A stretch of DNA of 54,083 nucleotides from Tannerellaceae bacterium (GTDB taxonomy: Bacteria; Bacteroidota; Bacteroidia; Bacteroidales; Tannerellaceae). Shown one piece after another: positions 8,598-17,359 of the stretch. Both the position numbers and the translations under genes were made by a program. The stretch is from assembly GCA_031278605.1 (NCBI GenBank), contig JAITKB010000034.1:1-54083 (forward strand), in the 5' to 3' direction. Numbering within the stretch: position 1 is the stretch's first letter; each line of letters starts with the position of its first letter. Below the pieces are notes generated by a model, which searched no databases, had not been told where the DNA came from, and worked only from the letters and a program-made list of their open reading frames with translations.

Positions 8598-8815
8598 TCG
8601 ATGTAATCTTTCAAGTCATCCGGTGTGTCATTGAAATCGTCGCTCATCCAGGTAACCGTACCTTTCATGCAGCCGAAAAAAGGTTTGCCGGGTTTATCCG
8701 TTTGGTACTTTTGCGACAAAAATTCGATGTAATCCGATAGCTCATGCTGCACTCTCGGCGGGAGTTGATGTATCCTTTTATACAGTGTATCCGTCACGGG
8801 GTTTTCCGATATCAT
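8594..8815 (-). CDS. DUF2281/VapB-like antitoxin
   Basis: 73 aa from internal ATG 8815: MISENPVTDTLYKRIHQLPPRVQHELSDYIEFLSQKYQ...DDFNDTPDDLKDYIE; the upstream part of the 162-aa ORF is repeat-derived. Confidence 0.75.
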   Translation of the reverse strand: MISENPVTDTLYKRIHQLPPRVQHELSDYIEFLSQKYQTDKPGKPFFGCMKGTVTWMSDDFNDTPDDLKDYIE

Positions 8816-8842
8816 ATCCGTATTCTTTAAATGTATTTGATA

Positions 8843-8850
8843 CAAAGATA
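8843..8850 (-). promoter_or_regulatory. Bacteroidetes -7 box (TATCTTTG) for the antitoxin gene
   Basis: CAAAGATA on + strand = TATCTTTG on -, 28 bp upstream of the antitoxin ATG. Confidence 0.5.
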
Positions 8851-8865
8851 AGTCTTGCCTGGGGT

Positions 8866-8992
8866 TGCTGCAAATTCGCAGCCGAGCGACTGCGATTTCG
8901 CAGCCGGGCGGCTGCGATTTCGCAGCCGAGCGACTGCGATTTCGCAGCCGAGCGGCTGCAAGTTCGCAGCCGAGCGGCTGCGAATTCGCAGC
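8866..8992. repeat. 22-bp tandem palindromic array A (5 full units plus flanking half-sites)
   Basis: TTCGCAGCCGAGCGGCTGCGAT-type units start at 8875, 8897, 8919, 8941, 8963; each holds dyad CGCAGCCG-AG-CGGCTGCG; half-sites GCTGC (left) and TTCGCAGC (right). Confidence 0.95.
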
Positions 8993-9106
8993 AAACCGAA
9001 GCCGCGGGACGCAGGCGGGGAAAAGCCGGCTTTTCCCACGAAAGACGTTGGCAGGAAAACGAAAAAGATCTAATTTTACCACCCGTAATTAATCCTCAGA
9101 TATCGA

Positions 9107-9850
9107 ATGACACGCACAATTTACCCGGTATACTTCTGGGTGTTTTTCTTACCCGTTTTTTTGGTTCTTACCCTGCTTACGGCCCTGGTTACCCTCGCAG
9201 GCTGTTTGCTGGGAGGCAAACGCATCTTTTCCTATTACCCGGGGATGCTCTGGTCGCGAACGGTTTGCGCCCTGGCGCTCTGCCCCGTCAAGGTGAGCGG
9301 ACGCGAACATATCCGAAGGAATCAATCCTATGTCTTTGTGTCGAATCACCAGGGGGCTTTCGACATTTTCCTTATCTATGGCTTCCTGGGCGTTCCCGTT
9401 AAATGGATGATGAAGGCAGGACTTCGCAAAATACCCCTGGTGGGCGCCGCCTGCCGGGCTGCCGGGTTTATTTTTGTGGAACATTCCACGCCCCAGGCGG
9501 CGGCCCGCAGCGTGAAAGAAGCCGAAGTCTCACTCCAAAAAGGCGCTTCCATAGCCATATTCCCGGAAGGCTCGCGCACGCCCAACGGACGAATGCAACG
9601 CTTCAAGAAAGGAGCCTTCCAAATCGCTGCCGACCTGCATCTGCCCATCCTGCCCATCACCCTGAACGGCCCTTACCGCGTCTTGCCCATCGGGGCCCTG
9701 AGGGTGAAACCGCACCGCATGGAAATGATTATCCACCCTCCCCTTGCCACCCAGGACCGCACCCGGCAAGGAGCCAGGGAATTGCAGGAATTAGCCGAAC
9801 AAACCCAGGCCGTCATTGCCTCGGCCCTGTGGCCGGAGTTCCTCCCTTAG
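9107..9850 (+). CDS. 1-acyl-sn-glycerol-3-phosphate acyltransferase (PlsC family)
   Basis: 247 aa; VSNHQGAFDIF (HX4D) and IFPEGSRTPNGRM motifs. Confidence 0.92.
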   Translation: MTRTIYPVYFWVFFLPVFLVLTLLTALVTLAGCLLGGKRIFSYYPGMLWSRTVCALALCPVKVSGREHIRRNQSYVFVSNHQGAFDIFLIYGFLGVPVKWMMKAGLRKIPLVGAACRAAGFIFVEHSTPQAAARSVKEAEVSLQKGASIAIFPEGSRTPNGRMQRFKKGAFQIAADLHLPILPITLNGPYRVLPIGALRVKPHRMEMIIHPPLATQDRTRQGARELQELAEQTQAVIASALWPEFLP

Positions 9851-11322
9851 AAGTTTCCCCTGGCAACCCCGAAGCCGAAGCCGAGGGTTTGACCCGTAAA
9901 CTCCCCCGCGTCGGCAGCCAGGCTGCCCGTAAAGCGCCACCCCGGAAGACGGGAGGGGCGGAAGCCGATCTCCACCAGGGCCGAAAGACCCTTGCGGTTG
10001 TTCAGGAACGGACGATAGGGCGTCCCCCAGGAATCCATCCCGGTGAACAGCACCCGATAGGCCAGGGGAGAGGAAAGCCGGCCGGAGAATCCGAGATGCC
10101 AGGCGTACACCCGGATGTTCCGGAAGCCCGGCGAACCGTCGGTATTGTACTCCGGCGAAGGAAGAAGCGGGCTGCCGAGGCTGCGGTTGAAGTAAGACAG
10201 GCCCGTGGTGTACTCCTGGTTGTTATAATAGCGGTCGGCCCCGCCGCCTATGCCCGGATAGGCCTCGTGGTCGAAGGCAATGAAGTGCAATGAACCGCTT
10301 TGGTTGCGCGTGTCCAAACATTCCACAAGGAGTTTCTGCAACAAAGGCCGGCCTTCAAGCTCCAAACCAATACCCCACAGGCCGTCCCTCCCGTTGAGGA
10401 AGATCATCCCCGATTTGTCTTCAAAGTAATGCTGGTGGTAGGCTTGCAGGGCCCAATGCTCCCGTTTGTAGGTCAGCCGGATGTCGTAGGAGCCGTATTG
10501 ATTGCCCAGGGCATTGCTCCGGTCCATTTCCGAGGCCTCTTCGCTGCCCGCCATCCCGGCTACAACCCGGAGGAAATCGGCGGGCGACTGAGGTTGCCGT
10601 CCCACAGCCGGGTCGGTGGACGTCCCCCCCCACTGCACGCCGTGCTGCATCCCCAACTCCAAAAACAACGCAAGGCGACCCGGCGACCCGATCCGGAAGA
10701 AAATCGCCTTGTGATGCCACAGGATATCCTTTATATAGACCTGTTGGTCGCCGACAAACCAAGCCAGGTAATCCCTGTCGAAGGATCGACCGAGGGAGAA
10801 ATCCCCTTTCACCGCCAGCCTTCCGCCGGTTTTCGGCACCGGGGCATAATCCGGCAAACGGAGCTCGACCTTGGGAATGGGACGGGCATTGGAGGAGAAA
10901 ACCATATCGCCCGAACTGAGGCTTTTCTCCCATAAGCCTCCGCCCTCTTCCCTGCTCCCCAGGGTGAATGAAAGGGAACGATACCTCAGCTCGGCGTAAA
11001 GCTGCCGGACAAATACCTTCCGGTAACGAGGCGCCGCCAGGGCCAAATCCACGCCTGCCTCCCAACGGAATCCCCCACCCGGCAAACCCCCGTAGCTCAA
11101 TCCGGCGCTCATATACCCGTTGCCGGCCGGCAAAGGCACCAGCCCGTAGCGGTTGCTCACCAACCAGAAAGGCGTGTATCGCCCCGAAGCCGCCGAGGTG
11201 AACATCTCGGTCTTATAAAGAAGTCTTCCCGGAGGATTCTCCGTCTGGGCAAAACCCGGAAGGGTTGCCCCCAAGGCCAGGGCCAGGGCCAGGGCTAATG
11301 CTGTAAAATGCTTGCTGTTCAT
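9847..11322 (-). CDS. capsule assembly Wzi-like outer membrane beta-barrel protein
   Basis: Signal peptide MNSKHFTALALALALALGATLPGFAQ; FWLVSNRYGLVPLP...RYRSLSFTLGSREEGGG as in Bacteroidales Wzi-family proteins. Confidence 0.75.
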   Translation of the reverse strand: MNSKHFTALALALALALGATLPGFAQTENPPGRLLYKTEMFTSAASGRYTPFWLVSNRYGLVPLPAGNGYMSAGLSYGGLPGGGFRWEAGVDLALAAPRYRKVFVRQLYAELRYRSLSFTLGSREEGGGLWEKSLSSGDMVFSSNARPIPKVELRLPDYAPVPKTGGRLAVKGDFSLGRSFDRDYLAWFVGDQQVYIKDILWHHKAIFFRIGSPGRLALFLELGMQHGVQWGGTSTDPAVGRQPQSPADFLRVVAGMAGSEEASEMDRSNALGNQYGSYDIRLTYKREHWALQAYHQHYFEDKSGMIFLNGRDGLWGIGLELEGRPLLQKLLVECLDTRNQSGSLHFIAFDHEAYPGIGGGADRYYNNQEYTTGLSYFNRSLGSPLLPSPEYNTDGSPGFRNIRVYAWHLGFSGRLSSPLAYRVLFTGMDSWGTPYRPFLNNRKGLSALVEIGFRPSRLPGWRFTGSLAADAGEFTGQTLGFGFGVARGNF

Positions 11323-11358
11323 GCCGTTTCTTCTAGTGTTTCCAATAGTGTTTCCAAG

Positions 11359-11366
11359 CAAAGGTA
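11359..11366 (-). promoter_or_regulatory. Bacteroidetes -7 box (TACCTTTG) for the Wzi-like gene
   Basis: CAAAGGTA on + strand, 37 bp upstream of ATG 11322. Confidence 0.5.
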
Positions 11367-11493
11367 AACAAATCGCCCGGGAGGGATACAGGGCTGGAAA
11401 TTAAAATGATTCCCAGGCTGATGATATCCCTTTTTTTTATAGTTTTGCCTCAGATAGCCCTGTGGCGATTACTAACTTTTAAATCTATATCTC

Positions 11494-12780
11494 ATGAATC
11501 GAAGGAAATTTATCCGAAATGGAGCATTTACTATGGCCGCATTTACCATCCTCCCCCGCCGGGTTTTGGGCGGCGGTCGCTTTCTCGCTCCGAGCGACCA
11601 ACTGAATCTGGGTATTATCGGTTGCGGCTCACAAGGCCGCTGGACGTTAGCCCCCGAATTTGCCAAACGCGCCAACCTGATTGCCGCCGCCGACTGCGAA
11701 TCGCGCCGCTTGCAATCCATGCAGGAAATCGTGGAAAAAGAAACGGAAAAGGCCAAGGGAAAAGCCTACAAAGGCTTCAAACAATACGCCGATTACAAGG
11801 AGATTCTCGCCCGCCGGGATATTGACGCCGTGATCATTTGCACGCCCGATTTCTGGCACGCGATACAAACCATTGAAGCCTGCCGCGCAGGAAAAGATGT
11901 GTACGTGGAAAAACCCATGTCGCACAGCATCGAAGAAGGTCGAGCCATGGTCCATGCCGTAAAGAAATACAACCGGGTGTTGCAGGTTGGGAATATGCAG
12001 CGCTCCTGGCGCAACTTCCGCCATGCCTGTGAGCTGGTCCGCAACGGATACATCGGCGAGGTAAAAGCAATCCGGGTCTCCGTGGGTCCTCCTCCCGTGA
12101 AATACGATTTGCCCGCCCAACCCGTTCCGCCCACGCTGAATTGGGAACAGTGGATTGGCCCTGCGCCCATGAATCCCTACAACGAGGAACTCGCCCCCGC
12201 CATGGAACTACGGGTGTATCCCAACTGGAGAAACTACAAGGAATACGGCGGAGGCATGGTGGCCGACTGGGGCGCTCACATGTTCGACATCGCACAATGG
12301 GCCATGGGAATGGACGATTCGGGGCCGATAGAATTTATCCCTGCCGAGCCGGAACGCCGCATCCCCCTCACCATGCGCTATGCCAACGGGACCGTGATGA
12401 GCCACGAACGCTTCCGGGAATCGGAAGGAAATGCGGTTCGCTTTATCGGGAGCGACGGGGTGATAGACATCAGCCGGAGCTTCCTGGATACGATCCCGGC
12501 CAAACTTCAGGAACAGGTAATTGGAGAGAACGAAATCAAACTTTACCGGAGCGACGACCATTACAACGACTTCCTGAATGCCATCAAAACACGCCGACAA
12601 CCCCTCAGCACCGTAGAGATCGGACACCGTACGGCATCGTTGTGTCAGGTGGTGAACATTTGCTATGAGTTGAACCGTAAATTGACGTGGAATCCGGAGA
12701 AGGAAGAGTTCTTCCTGGACAGCGAGGCGAACAAACTCCGTAGCGCCCCCTTGCGTGCCCCTTATTCCCTGGAAATATAA
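11494..12780 (+). CDS. Gfo/Idh/MocA family oxidoreductase (Tat/secretion-type N-terminus)
   Basis: 428 aa; MNRRKFIRNGAFTMAAFTILPRRVLG; LNLGIIGCGSQGRW Rossmann; VYVEKPMSHSIEEGRAM. Confidence 0.92.
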   Translation: MNRRKFIRNGAFTMAAFTILPRRVLGGGRFLAPSDQLNLGIIGCGSQGRWTLAPEFAKRANLIAAADCESRRLQSMQEIVEKETEKAKGKAYKGFKQYADYKEILARRDIDAVIICTPDFWHAIQTIEACRAGKDVYVEKPMSHSIEEGRAMVHAVKKYNRVLQVGNMQRSWRNFRHACELVRNGYIGEVKAIRVSVGPPPVKYDLPAQPVPPTLNWEQWIGPAPMNPYNEELAPAMELRVYPNWRNYKEYGGGMVADWGAHMFDIAQWAMGMDDSGPIEFIPAEPERRIPLTMRYANGTVMSHERFRESEGNAVRFIGSDGVIDISRSFLDTIPAKLQEQVIGENEIKLYRSDDHYNDFLNAIKTRRQPLSTVEIGHRTASLCQVVNICYELNRKLTWNPEKEEFFLDSEANKLRSAPLRAPYSLEI

Positions 12781-12791
12781 AAAAACGAAAA

Positions 12792-12866
12792 CCCGGTTTC
12801 CTGAAAAAGGAACCGGGCCGAAATGAAAACAAGAGCAATTGAATCCGATTCAATCGCTCTTGTTTT
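12792..12866. terminator. Two hairpins forming a bidirectional terminator region between convergent genes
   Basis: CCCGGTTTCC-TGAAAAA-GGAACCGGG (12792-12817) and AAAACAAGAGCaATTGAATC-C-GATTCAATcGCTCTTGTTTT (12826-12866). Confidence 0.85.
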
Positions 12867-12876
12867 TCGCACATAA

Positions 12877-13350
12877 TTAATCTTCGCTATTGAACGTGCG
12901 ACCCGGCCCAAGGGTGAAGCCGTCGACAGGTAGGAGATTGTTTGTCGACGAACCTGAGTTAACAGGTAAGCTCATATCCGTTTCCGTATCGGCATCATTC
13001 AGGAGCATGTTACATGTTCCGGAGAACTTGGCGCTTGGTTCAACTACCAGATCCCGTGTTGTAATGATACCTTTTATAATCGCAGTAGGTTTAAGTACCA
13101 GCACCTCGCTGGTGGTGATGCTTCCAACTACCTGGCCCAGTATTTCGGCATTTACGGAGATGATATCCCCTTCAACCTGCGCCGTTGGTCCGATGACAAT
13201 TTTTCCACCACAACTGATCGTGCCTTCAATTCTTCCGTCCAGACGAAAATCACCGTCGGTCGTAACATCTCCCTTTACCGTGGTGCCATAAGCCAAAGCG
13301 TTATGCAATACACCCATAGGAGCCTCATCCGTAATAATATTTTGTACCAT
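12877..13350 (-). CDS. bactofilin (polymer-forming cytoskeletal protein)
   Basis: 157 aa; TVKGDVTTDGDFRLDGRIEGTISCGGKIVIGPTAQVEGDI beta-helical repeat. Confidence 0.9.
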   Translation of the reverse strand: MVQNIITDEAPMGVLHNALAYGTTVKGDVTTDGDFRLDGRIEGTISCGGKIVIGPTAQVEGDIISVNAEILGQVVGSITTSEVLVLKPTAIIKGIITTRDLVVEPSAKFSGTCNMLLNDADTETDMSLPVNSGSSTNNLLPVDGFTLGPGRTFNSED

Positions 13351-13534
13351 AAAATAAAGATTTTATTGTTATTTAGTGATTCAGCAAATATAAGAATATT
13401 TTTAAACAACATGGCTTTTCCAATCTTTTTCATTAAAAATTTACAACAATCTGTTTCCAAATATCTTTTCATTTTATACAAAACCGGCAACCTCCGGGAC
13501 GGGAAAGGGCGATGCGGGGCAAAGGTGGTCTGTT

Positions 13535-14167
13535 TCAGCGGAAACAGGACCTGTTCCAGGTATATACCTTGGGGTTTTCTTTCAGGAAAGGGAGGGTTTT
13601 TTGCCTTTCTTCTTCGTTCAGATACAGGGGTGTGGCGTAGATAGCCGTCAGGGTAAGGTCTTCGGGGCTTAACCTATATTTTATTAAATGCATATCCAGA
13701 CGGGCGATGGCGTCCCGGAAGGCGTCGCTGTCGGCTTCGCCCGGATCGTTGAGGAACCATTCGGGGGGCACGGGGGTAAAGAGGGCGGAGGGATCGAGCC
13801 TTTGCCATTCGGTGGTATAGAAGGACACCCGGCTGTCGGGCGCCGGTCCTTCGATAGTCGTAACCATGCATATAATATAGGTATGGTTGATCAGAGGGAG
13901 CATTTTCAACTCCACGACGCTTCGTTCCGTCACCCGGAGCATCAGGTAGTTGTCGGTCAGTTGTTGTAGTTGGGAGTATCCTCCCATGGTATTTTGCAGG
14001 CGTGCGTCTTTTCCTGCGAGGAACAGTTCCGCCAGGTCTTTCCGCCAGGCTATTTCCAGTTGGGGAAGGTAAGCGTCGGGGATTTGCGTGAAAAGTGTTT
14101 TCATATCCTGCGCCCCTGTGCACAGGGAGCAGAGGCCGAGGAACAAGAGAAGGCTATATCGTTTCAT
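13535..14167 (-). CDS. DUF3256 family protein
   Basis: 210 aa with signal peptide; MKTLFTQIPDAYLPQLEIAWRKDLAELF... similar to Bacteroidales DUF3256 proteins. Confidence 0.75.
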   Translation of the reverse strand: MKRYSLLLFLGLCSLCTGAQDMKTLFTQIPDAYLPQLEIAWRKDLAELFLAGKDARLQNTMGGYSQLQQLTDNYLMLRVTERSVVELKMLPLINHTYIICMVTTIEGPAPDSRVSFYTTEWQRLDPSALFTPVPPEWFLNDPGEADSDAFRDAIARLDMHLIKYRLSPEDLTLTAIYATPLYLNEEERQKTLPFLKENPKVYTWNRSCFR

Positions 14168-14206
14168 TTGAGCGTTGATTATTATTTCGTGTCCAAATAT
14201 AGCGTA

Positions 14207-14968
14207 TCATTTCTGAAACACGCTTTCGGGGTAGGTAATATTTTCCAGGAACAAGGCGTGAGCCGGTGCGGAGCATCCGGCCTTTGCCCGGTTTTCGGCT
14301 TCGATCACGGCGCGAAAGTCTTCGCTTGTCAGTTTGCCTCGCCCCACATCGAGCAAAGTCCCAACGATGGCGCGTACCATGTTGCGCAGGAAGCGGTTGG
14401 CAGTAATGGTAAACCGCCATACGTCCCCCTGGTTTTCCCAGGCGGCGTGTGTTATGTGGCAAAGGTTGGTCTTTGCCCCGCTGTGGAGTTTGCTGAAGCT
14501 GCTAAAGTCGGTATAAGGGTATAACTCCGCGCAGGCTTTGTTCATGGCTTCAAAATCCGGGTCTCCGGCCAGGCGGCACACCTGGTCTTGGTTGAAGGGG
14601 TTTTTGTGGGAGGTTATATAATAATGATACGTTCGCGAGAGGGCGTCGAAGCGGGCGTGGGCGTCGCTTCGGACGGGCAGGATTTGCGCTATTGCAATGT
14701 CTTTCGGCAGCAAACGGTTGAGTTTTCCGGTCAGCAGGGGCAGGTTTCCGGTTTTTTCCTCTCCTTCTTCCCCGTCAAAATGGGCAACCATTCCTCGGGC
14801 GTGCACTCCGGCGTCTGTGCGTCCGGCTCCCACCACGGGCGTTGGTCTTTGCAGGTATATACCCAGCGCTTTTTCCAGGGTTTGCTGTACGCTGGGGGCG
14901 TTGGGTTGTATTTGCCATCCGCAGTAATTTTTGCCGTTGTAGGCAAGGTAGATAAAATAACGGTTCAT
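14207..14968 (-). CDS. truA: tRNA pseudouridine(38-40) synthase TruA
   Basis: MNRYFIYLAYNGKNYCGWQIQPNAPSVQQTLEKAL ... GRTDAGVHARGMVAHFD ... FLRNMVRAIVGTLLDVGRG. Confidence 0.95.
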   Translation of the reverse strand: MNRYFIYLAYNGKNYCGWQIQPNAPSVQQTLEKALGIYLQRPTPVVGAGRTDAGVHARGMVAHFDGEEGEEKTGNLPLLTGKLNRLLPKDIAIAQILPVRSDAHARFDALSRTYHYYITSHKNPFNQDQVCRLAGDPDFEAMNKACAELYPYTDFSSFSKLHSGAKTNLCHITHAAWENQGDVWRFTITANRFLRNMVRAIVGTLLDVGRGKLTSEDFRAVIEAENRAKAGCSAPAHALFLENITYPESVFQK

Positions 14969-15043
14969 AGCTTTCTGTCTATCTGTTGGGTGTAAGGGCA
15001 AAATTAAGCCATAGGGCCGACTTGTCCAACGGGGATTCTTTTA

Positions 15044-15051
15044 TACCTTTG
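15044..15051 (+). promoter_or_regulatory. Bacteroidetes -7 box (TACCTTTG) upstream of the DUF1080 gene
   Basis: TAnnTTTG 40 bp upstream of ATG 15092. Confidence 0.5.
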
Positions 15052-15091
15052 CGCACATTGAAATTTAAGAACCAGGAAAATCAAATTCAGG

Positions 15092-15871
15092 ATGAAAAAG
15101 AAAAGTTTTATTTCCAAAGCGCTATGGGCGACCATCGCCTGCGCAGCCTGTACGGGGCTGAACGCCCAACAGAAAGAATACCCGAAACCCGAACAGATGA
15201 GGCCGGGCATGTCGGAATATTGGACGCCTCAGCCGGAGGTTGTGACGCCGGGTGTTGCCCAGGCCGCTCCTTCCGATGCGATTGTGCTGTTCGACGGCAA
15301 GGATCTCTCGGCCTGGGAAACGCCCAAGGGGGAACCTGCGCAATGGACCGTGCACGAGGGTGTATTTACGGTGGATAAGAAGACCGGGGATATTCAAACC
15401 CGGCAGAAGTTTGAGAACTTCCAACTGCACATCGAGTGGCAAATCCCCGAACAGATCACCGGTCGCGGCCAGGCACGCGGCAACAGCGGCGTCTATCTGC
15501 AGGGGCTGTATGAGATTCAGATACTGGACTGCTACAACAACGAGACCTACGTGAACGGCCAAACCGGAAGCGTCTACAAGCAAACGCCTCCCCTGGTAAA
15601 CGTCATGCGCAAACCGGGCGAATGGAACGTCTACGACATCATCTACTCCGCCCCGATATTCAAGGAGGACGGCGCCTACCGCATCCCCCCCTATGTCACG
15701 GTGCTGCAAAATGGCGTCTTGCTTCAGAACCACACGGCGATATTGGGCACGACCGAATACATCGGTTTCCCCAGGGTGGTCAAGCACGGTCCGGGTCCCA
15801 TTATTCTCCAGAGTCATGGCGATCCCAGCCCGCCGATTAGTTTCCGCAACATCTGGATTCGGGAGTTGTAA
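15092..15871 (+). CDS. DUF1080 / 3-keto-disaccharide hydrolase-domain protein
   Basis: 259 aa; signal peptide; IVLFDGKDLSAWE...GNSGVYLQGLYEIQILD...GPIILQSHGDPSPPISFRNIWIREL. Confidence 0.9.
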   Translation: MKKKSFISKALWATIACAACTGLNAQQKEYPKPEQMRPGMSEYWTPQPEVVTPGVAQAAPSDAIVLFDGKDLSAWETPKGEPAQWTVHEGVFTVDKKTGDIQTRQKFENFQLHIEWQIPEQITGRGQARGNSGVYLQGLYEIQILDCYNNETYVNGQTGSVYKQTPPLVNVMRKPGEWNVYDIIYSAPIFKEDGAYRIPPYVTVLQNGVLLQNHTAILGTTEYIGFPRVVKHGPGPIILQSHGDPSPPISFRNIWIREL

Positions 15872-15891
15872 GGAGAACGACGGCGTCCTTT

Positions 15892-15946
15892 CGGCAAAAA
15901 GAGAGATGGAGCTGCCTTTTGAGGCGGCCCCATCTTTTTTTTGCCG
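15892..15946. terminator. Bidirectional terminator between convergent DUF1080 and alanine dehydrogenase genes
   Basis: Nested stem: CGGCAAAAAGA...GATGGaGCTGCC-ttttga-GGCGGCCCCATC-TTTTTTTTGCCG. Confidence 0.8.
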
Positions 15947-15969
15947 TTTTTCCTCTTCGGGACGGATCT

Positions 15970-17055
15970 TCAAAGGCCGAAGGCTTCGGCCACGGCGGGG
16001 TAGACAATCTTTCCTTCCACGATATTGAGTCCTTTGGCCAGGCCCGGGTCTTTTCGGCAGGCGTTTTGCCAACCTTCCCCGGCTATTTTCAGGGCGTAGG
16101 GCAGGGTGGCATTGGTGAGGGCGAGTGTGGAGGTTTGGGGGACGGCGCCGGGGATATTGGCCACGCAATAGTGAATCACCCCGTCGACCGTGTATACCGG
16201 GTCGGCATGGGTGGTTGGGCGAGAGGTTTCGAAGCATCCTCCCTGGTCGATGGCCACATCCACGAGCACGCTACCGGGTTTCAGCAGCTGGAGCATGGGG
16301 CGTGTGAGGAGGTGTGGCGCTTTGGCTCCGGCCACGAGTACGGCGCCGATTACCAGGTCCGTAGCGGGCAGTTCTTGTTCCAGGTTGTGGGTGGAGGAGT
16401 AGAGTGTTTTCACGTTCGGGGGCATGACCTCGCTCAGGTAGCGCAGACGCGCCGGGGAGAGGTCGGCAAGGGTCACATCGGCGCCCAGTCCGGCGGCCAT
16501 CCGTGCGGCATGATACCCCACGACGCCTCCTCCGATGATGAGTGTTCTGGCGGGTTTGACCCCCGGCACGCCGCCCAGGAGGATGCCTTTTCCGCCTTGG
16601 GGTTTTTCCAGGAAACGTGCTCCTTCCTGCACCGACATTCTCCCGGCCACTTCGCTCATGGGGATCAGCAGCGGGAGTGCATGGTCGTTGTTTTCCACGG
16701 TTTCGTAGGCCAGGCAGACGGCTTTGCGTTCCATCATGGCGAGCGTTAGCTTCCGGTCCGAGGCGAAATGGAAATAGGTAAACAGGAGTTGTCCGGGCCT
16801 TATCAGCGGATATTCTGCGGGCACGGGTTCTTTTACTTTCAGAATCATTTCGGCCGTGTGGTATACGTCTTCGGCCGTGGGGAGCAGACGTGCTCCGGCG
16901 TCTTGGTATGCGGCGTCGGCGAAGCTGCTTCCCAGGCCTGCTCCTTGTTGGAGGTAGACGGTATGTCCTCTTTGTGTGAATTCTTTGGCGCCGGCGGGCG
17001 TCAGAGCGACGCGATTTTCATTGTTTTTGATTTCTTTGGGAATCCCTACGATCAT
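15970..17055 (-). CDS. ald: alanine dehydrogenase
   Basis: 361 aa; [54 protein letters not shown]. Confidence 0.95.
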   Translation of the reverse strand: MIVGIPKEIKNNENRVALTPAGAKEFTQRGHTVYLQQGAGLGSSFADAAYQDAGARLLPTAEDVYHTAEMILKVKEPVPAEYPLIRPGQLLFTYFHFASDRKLTLAMMERKAVCLAYETVENNDHALPLLIPMSEVAGRMSVQEGARFLEKPQGGKGILLGGVPGVKPARTLIIGGGVVGYHAARMAAGLGADVTLADLSPARLRYLSEVMPPNVKTLYSSTHNLEQELPATDLVIGAVLVAGAKAPHLLTRPMLQLLKPGSVLVDVAIDQGGCFETSRPTTHADPVYTVDGVIHYCVANIPGAVPQTSTLALTNATLPYALKIAGEGWQNACRKDPGLAKGLNIVEGKIVYPAVAEAFGL

Positions 17056-17084
17056 TGGATTTGCATTTAAAGTTTATAATACCC

Positions 17085-17092
17085 CAAAAGTA
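17085..17092 (-). promoter_or_regulatory. Bacteroidetes -7 box (TACTTTTG) for ald
   Basis: CAAAAGTA on + strand, 30 bp upstream of ATG 17055. Confidence 0.45.
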
Positions 17093-17225
17093 GACATTCG
17101 TTGCGGAAAAACGCAAGGGATGTTTCCTCGGGTTTTTGCCGGGGATCGTTCAGAATTCGCTAATCGTCTAATTATAAAGCGTCTAACCCTCACTCCCCGG
17201 CTCCCTTTCCTTTTCTCTGAAAGGG

Positions 17226-17358
17226 GGCTTCGGCTCCTGTGCACAGGAGCCGAAGCCGGAGTGCACAGGAAGTTTTGCCGGAGTGCACAGAAAATTTTGC
17301 CGGAGTGCACAGGAAGTTTTGCCGGAGTGCACAGGAAGTTTTGCTCCTGTGCACTGCA
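17226..17358. repeat. 22-bp tandem palindromic array B (six GTGCAC cores)
   Basis: GTGCAC at 17239, 17261, 17283, 17305, 17327, 17349 (exactly 22 bp apart); consensus GCCGGAGTGCACAGGAAGTTTT; first unit is a 32-bp perfect palindrome (17226-17257). Confidence 0.95.
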
Positions 17359-17359
17359 G

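Noticed and set aside
8785-9402. ORFs on both strands through array A (e.g. 8785..9402, 8855..9073, 8865..9092, 8827..9039, N-terminus of 8594..9082)
   Set aside because: Repeat-derived reading frames; several frames open because the GC-rich repeat lacks stops and its period is not a multiple of 3.
17074-17310. 78-aa and related ORFs through array B (CALRQNFLCTPAKFSVHSGK-type), and the 45225..45551 ORF through array D
   Set aside because: Translations of the GTGCAC repeat, not conserved protein features.
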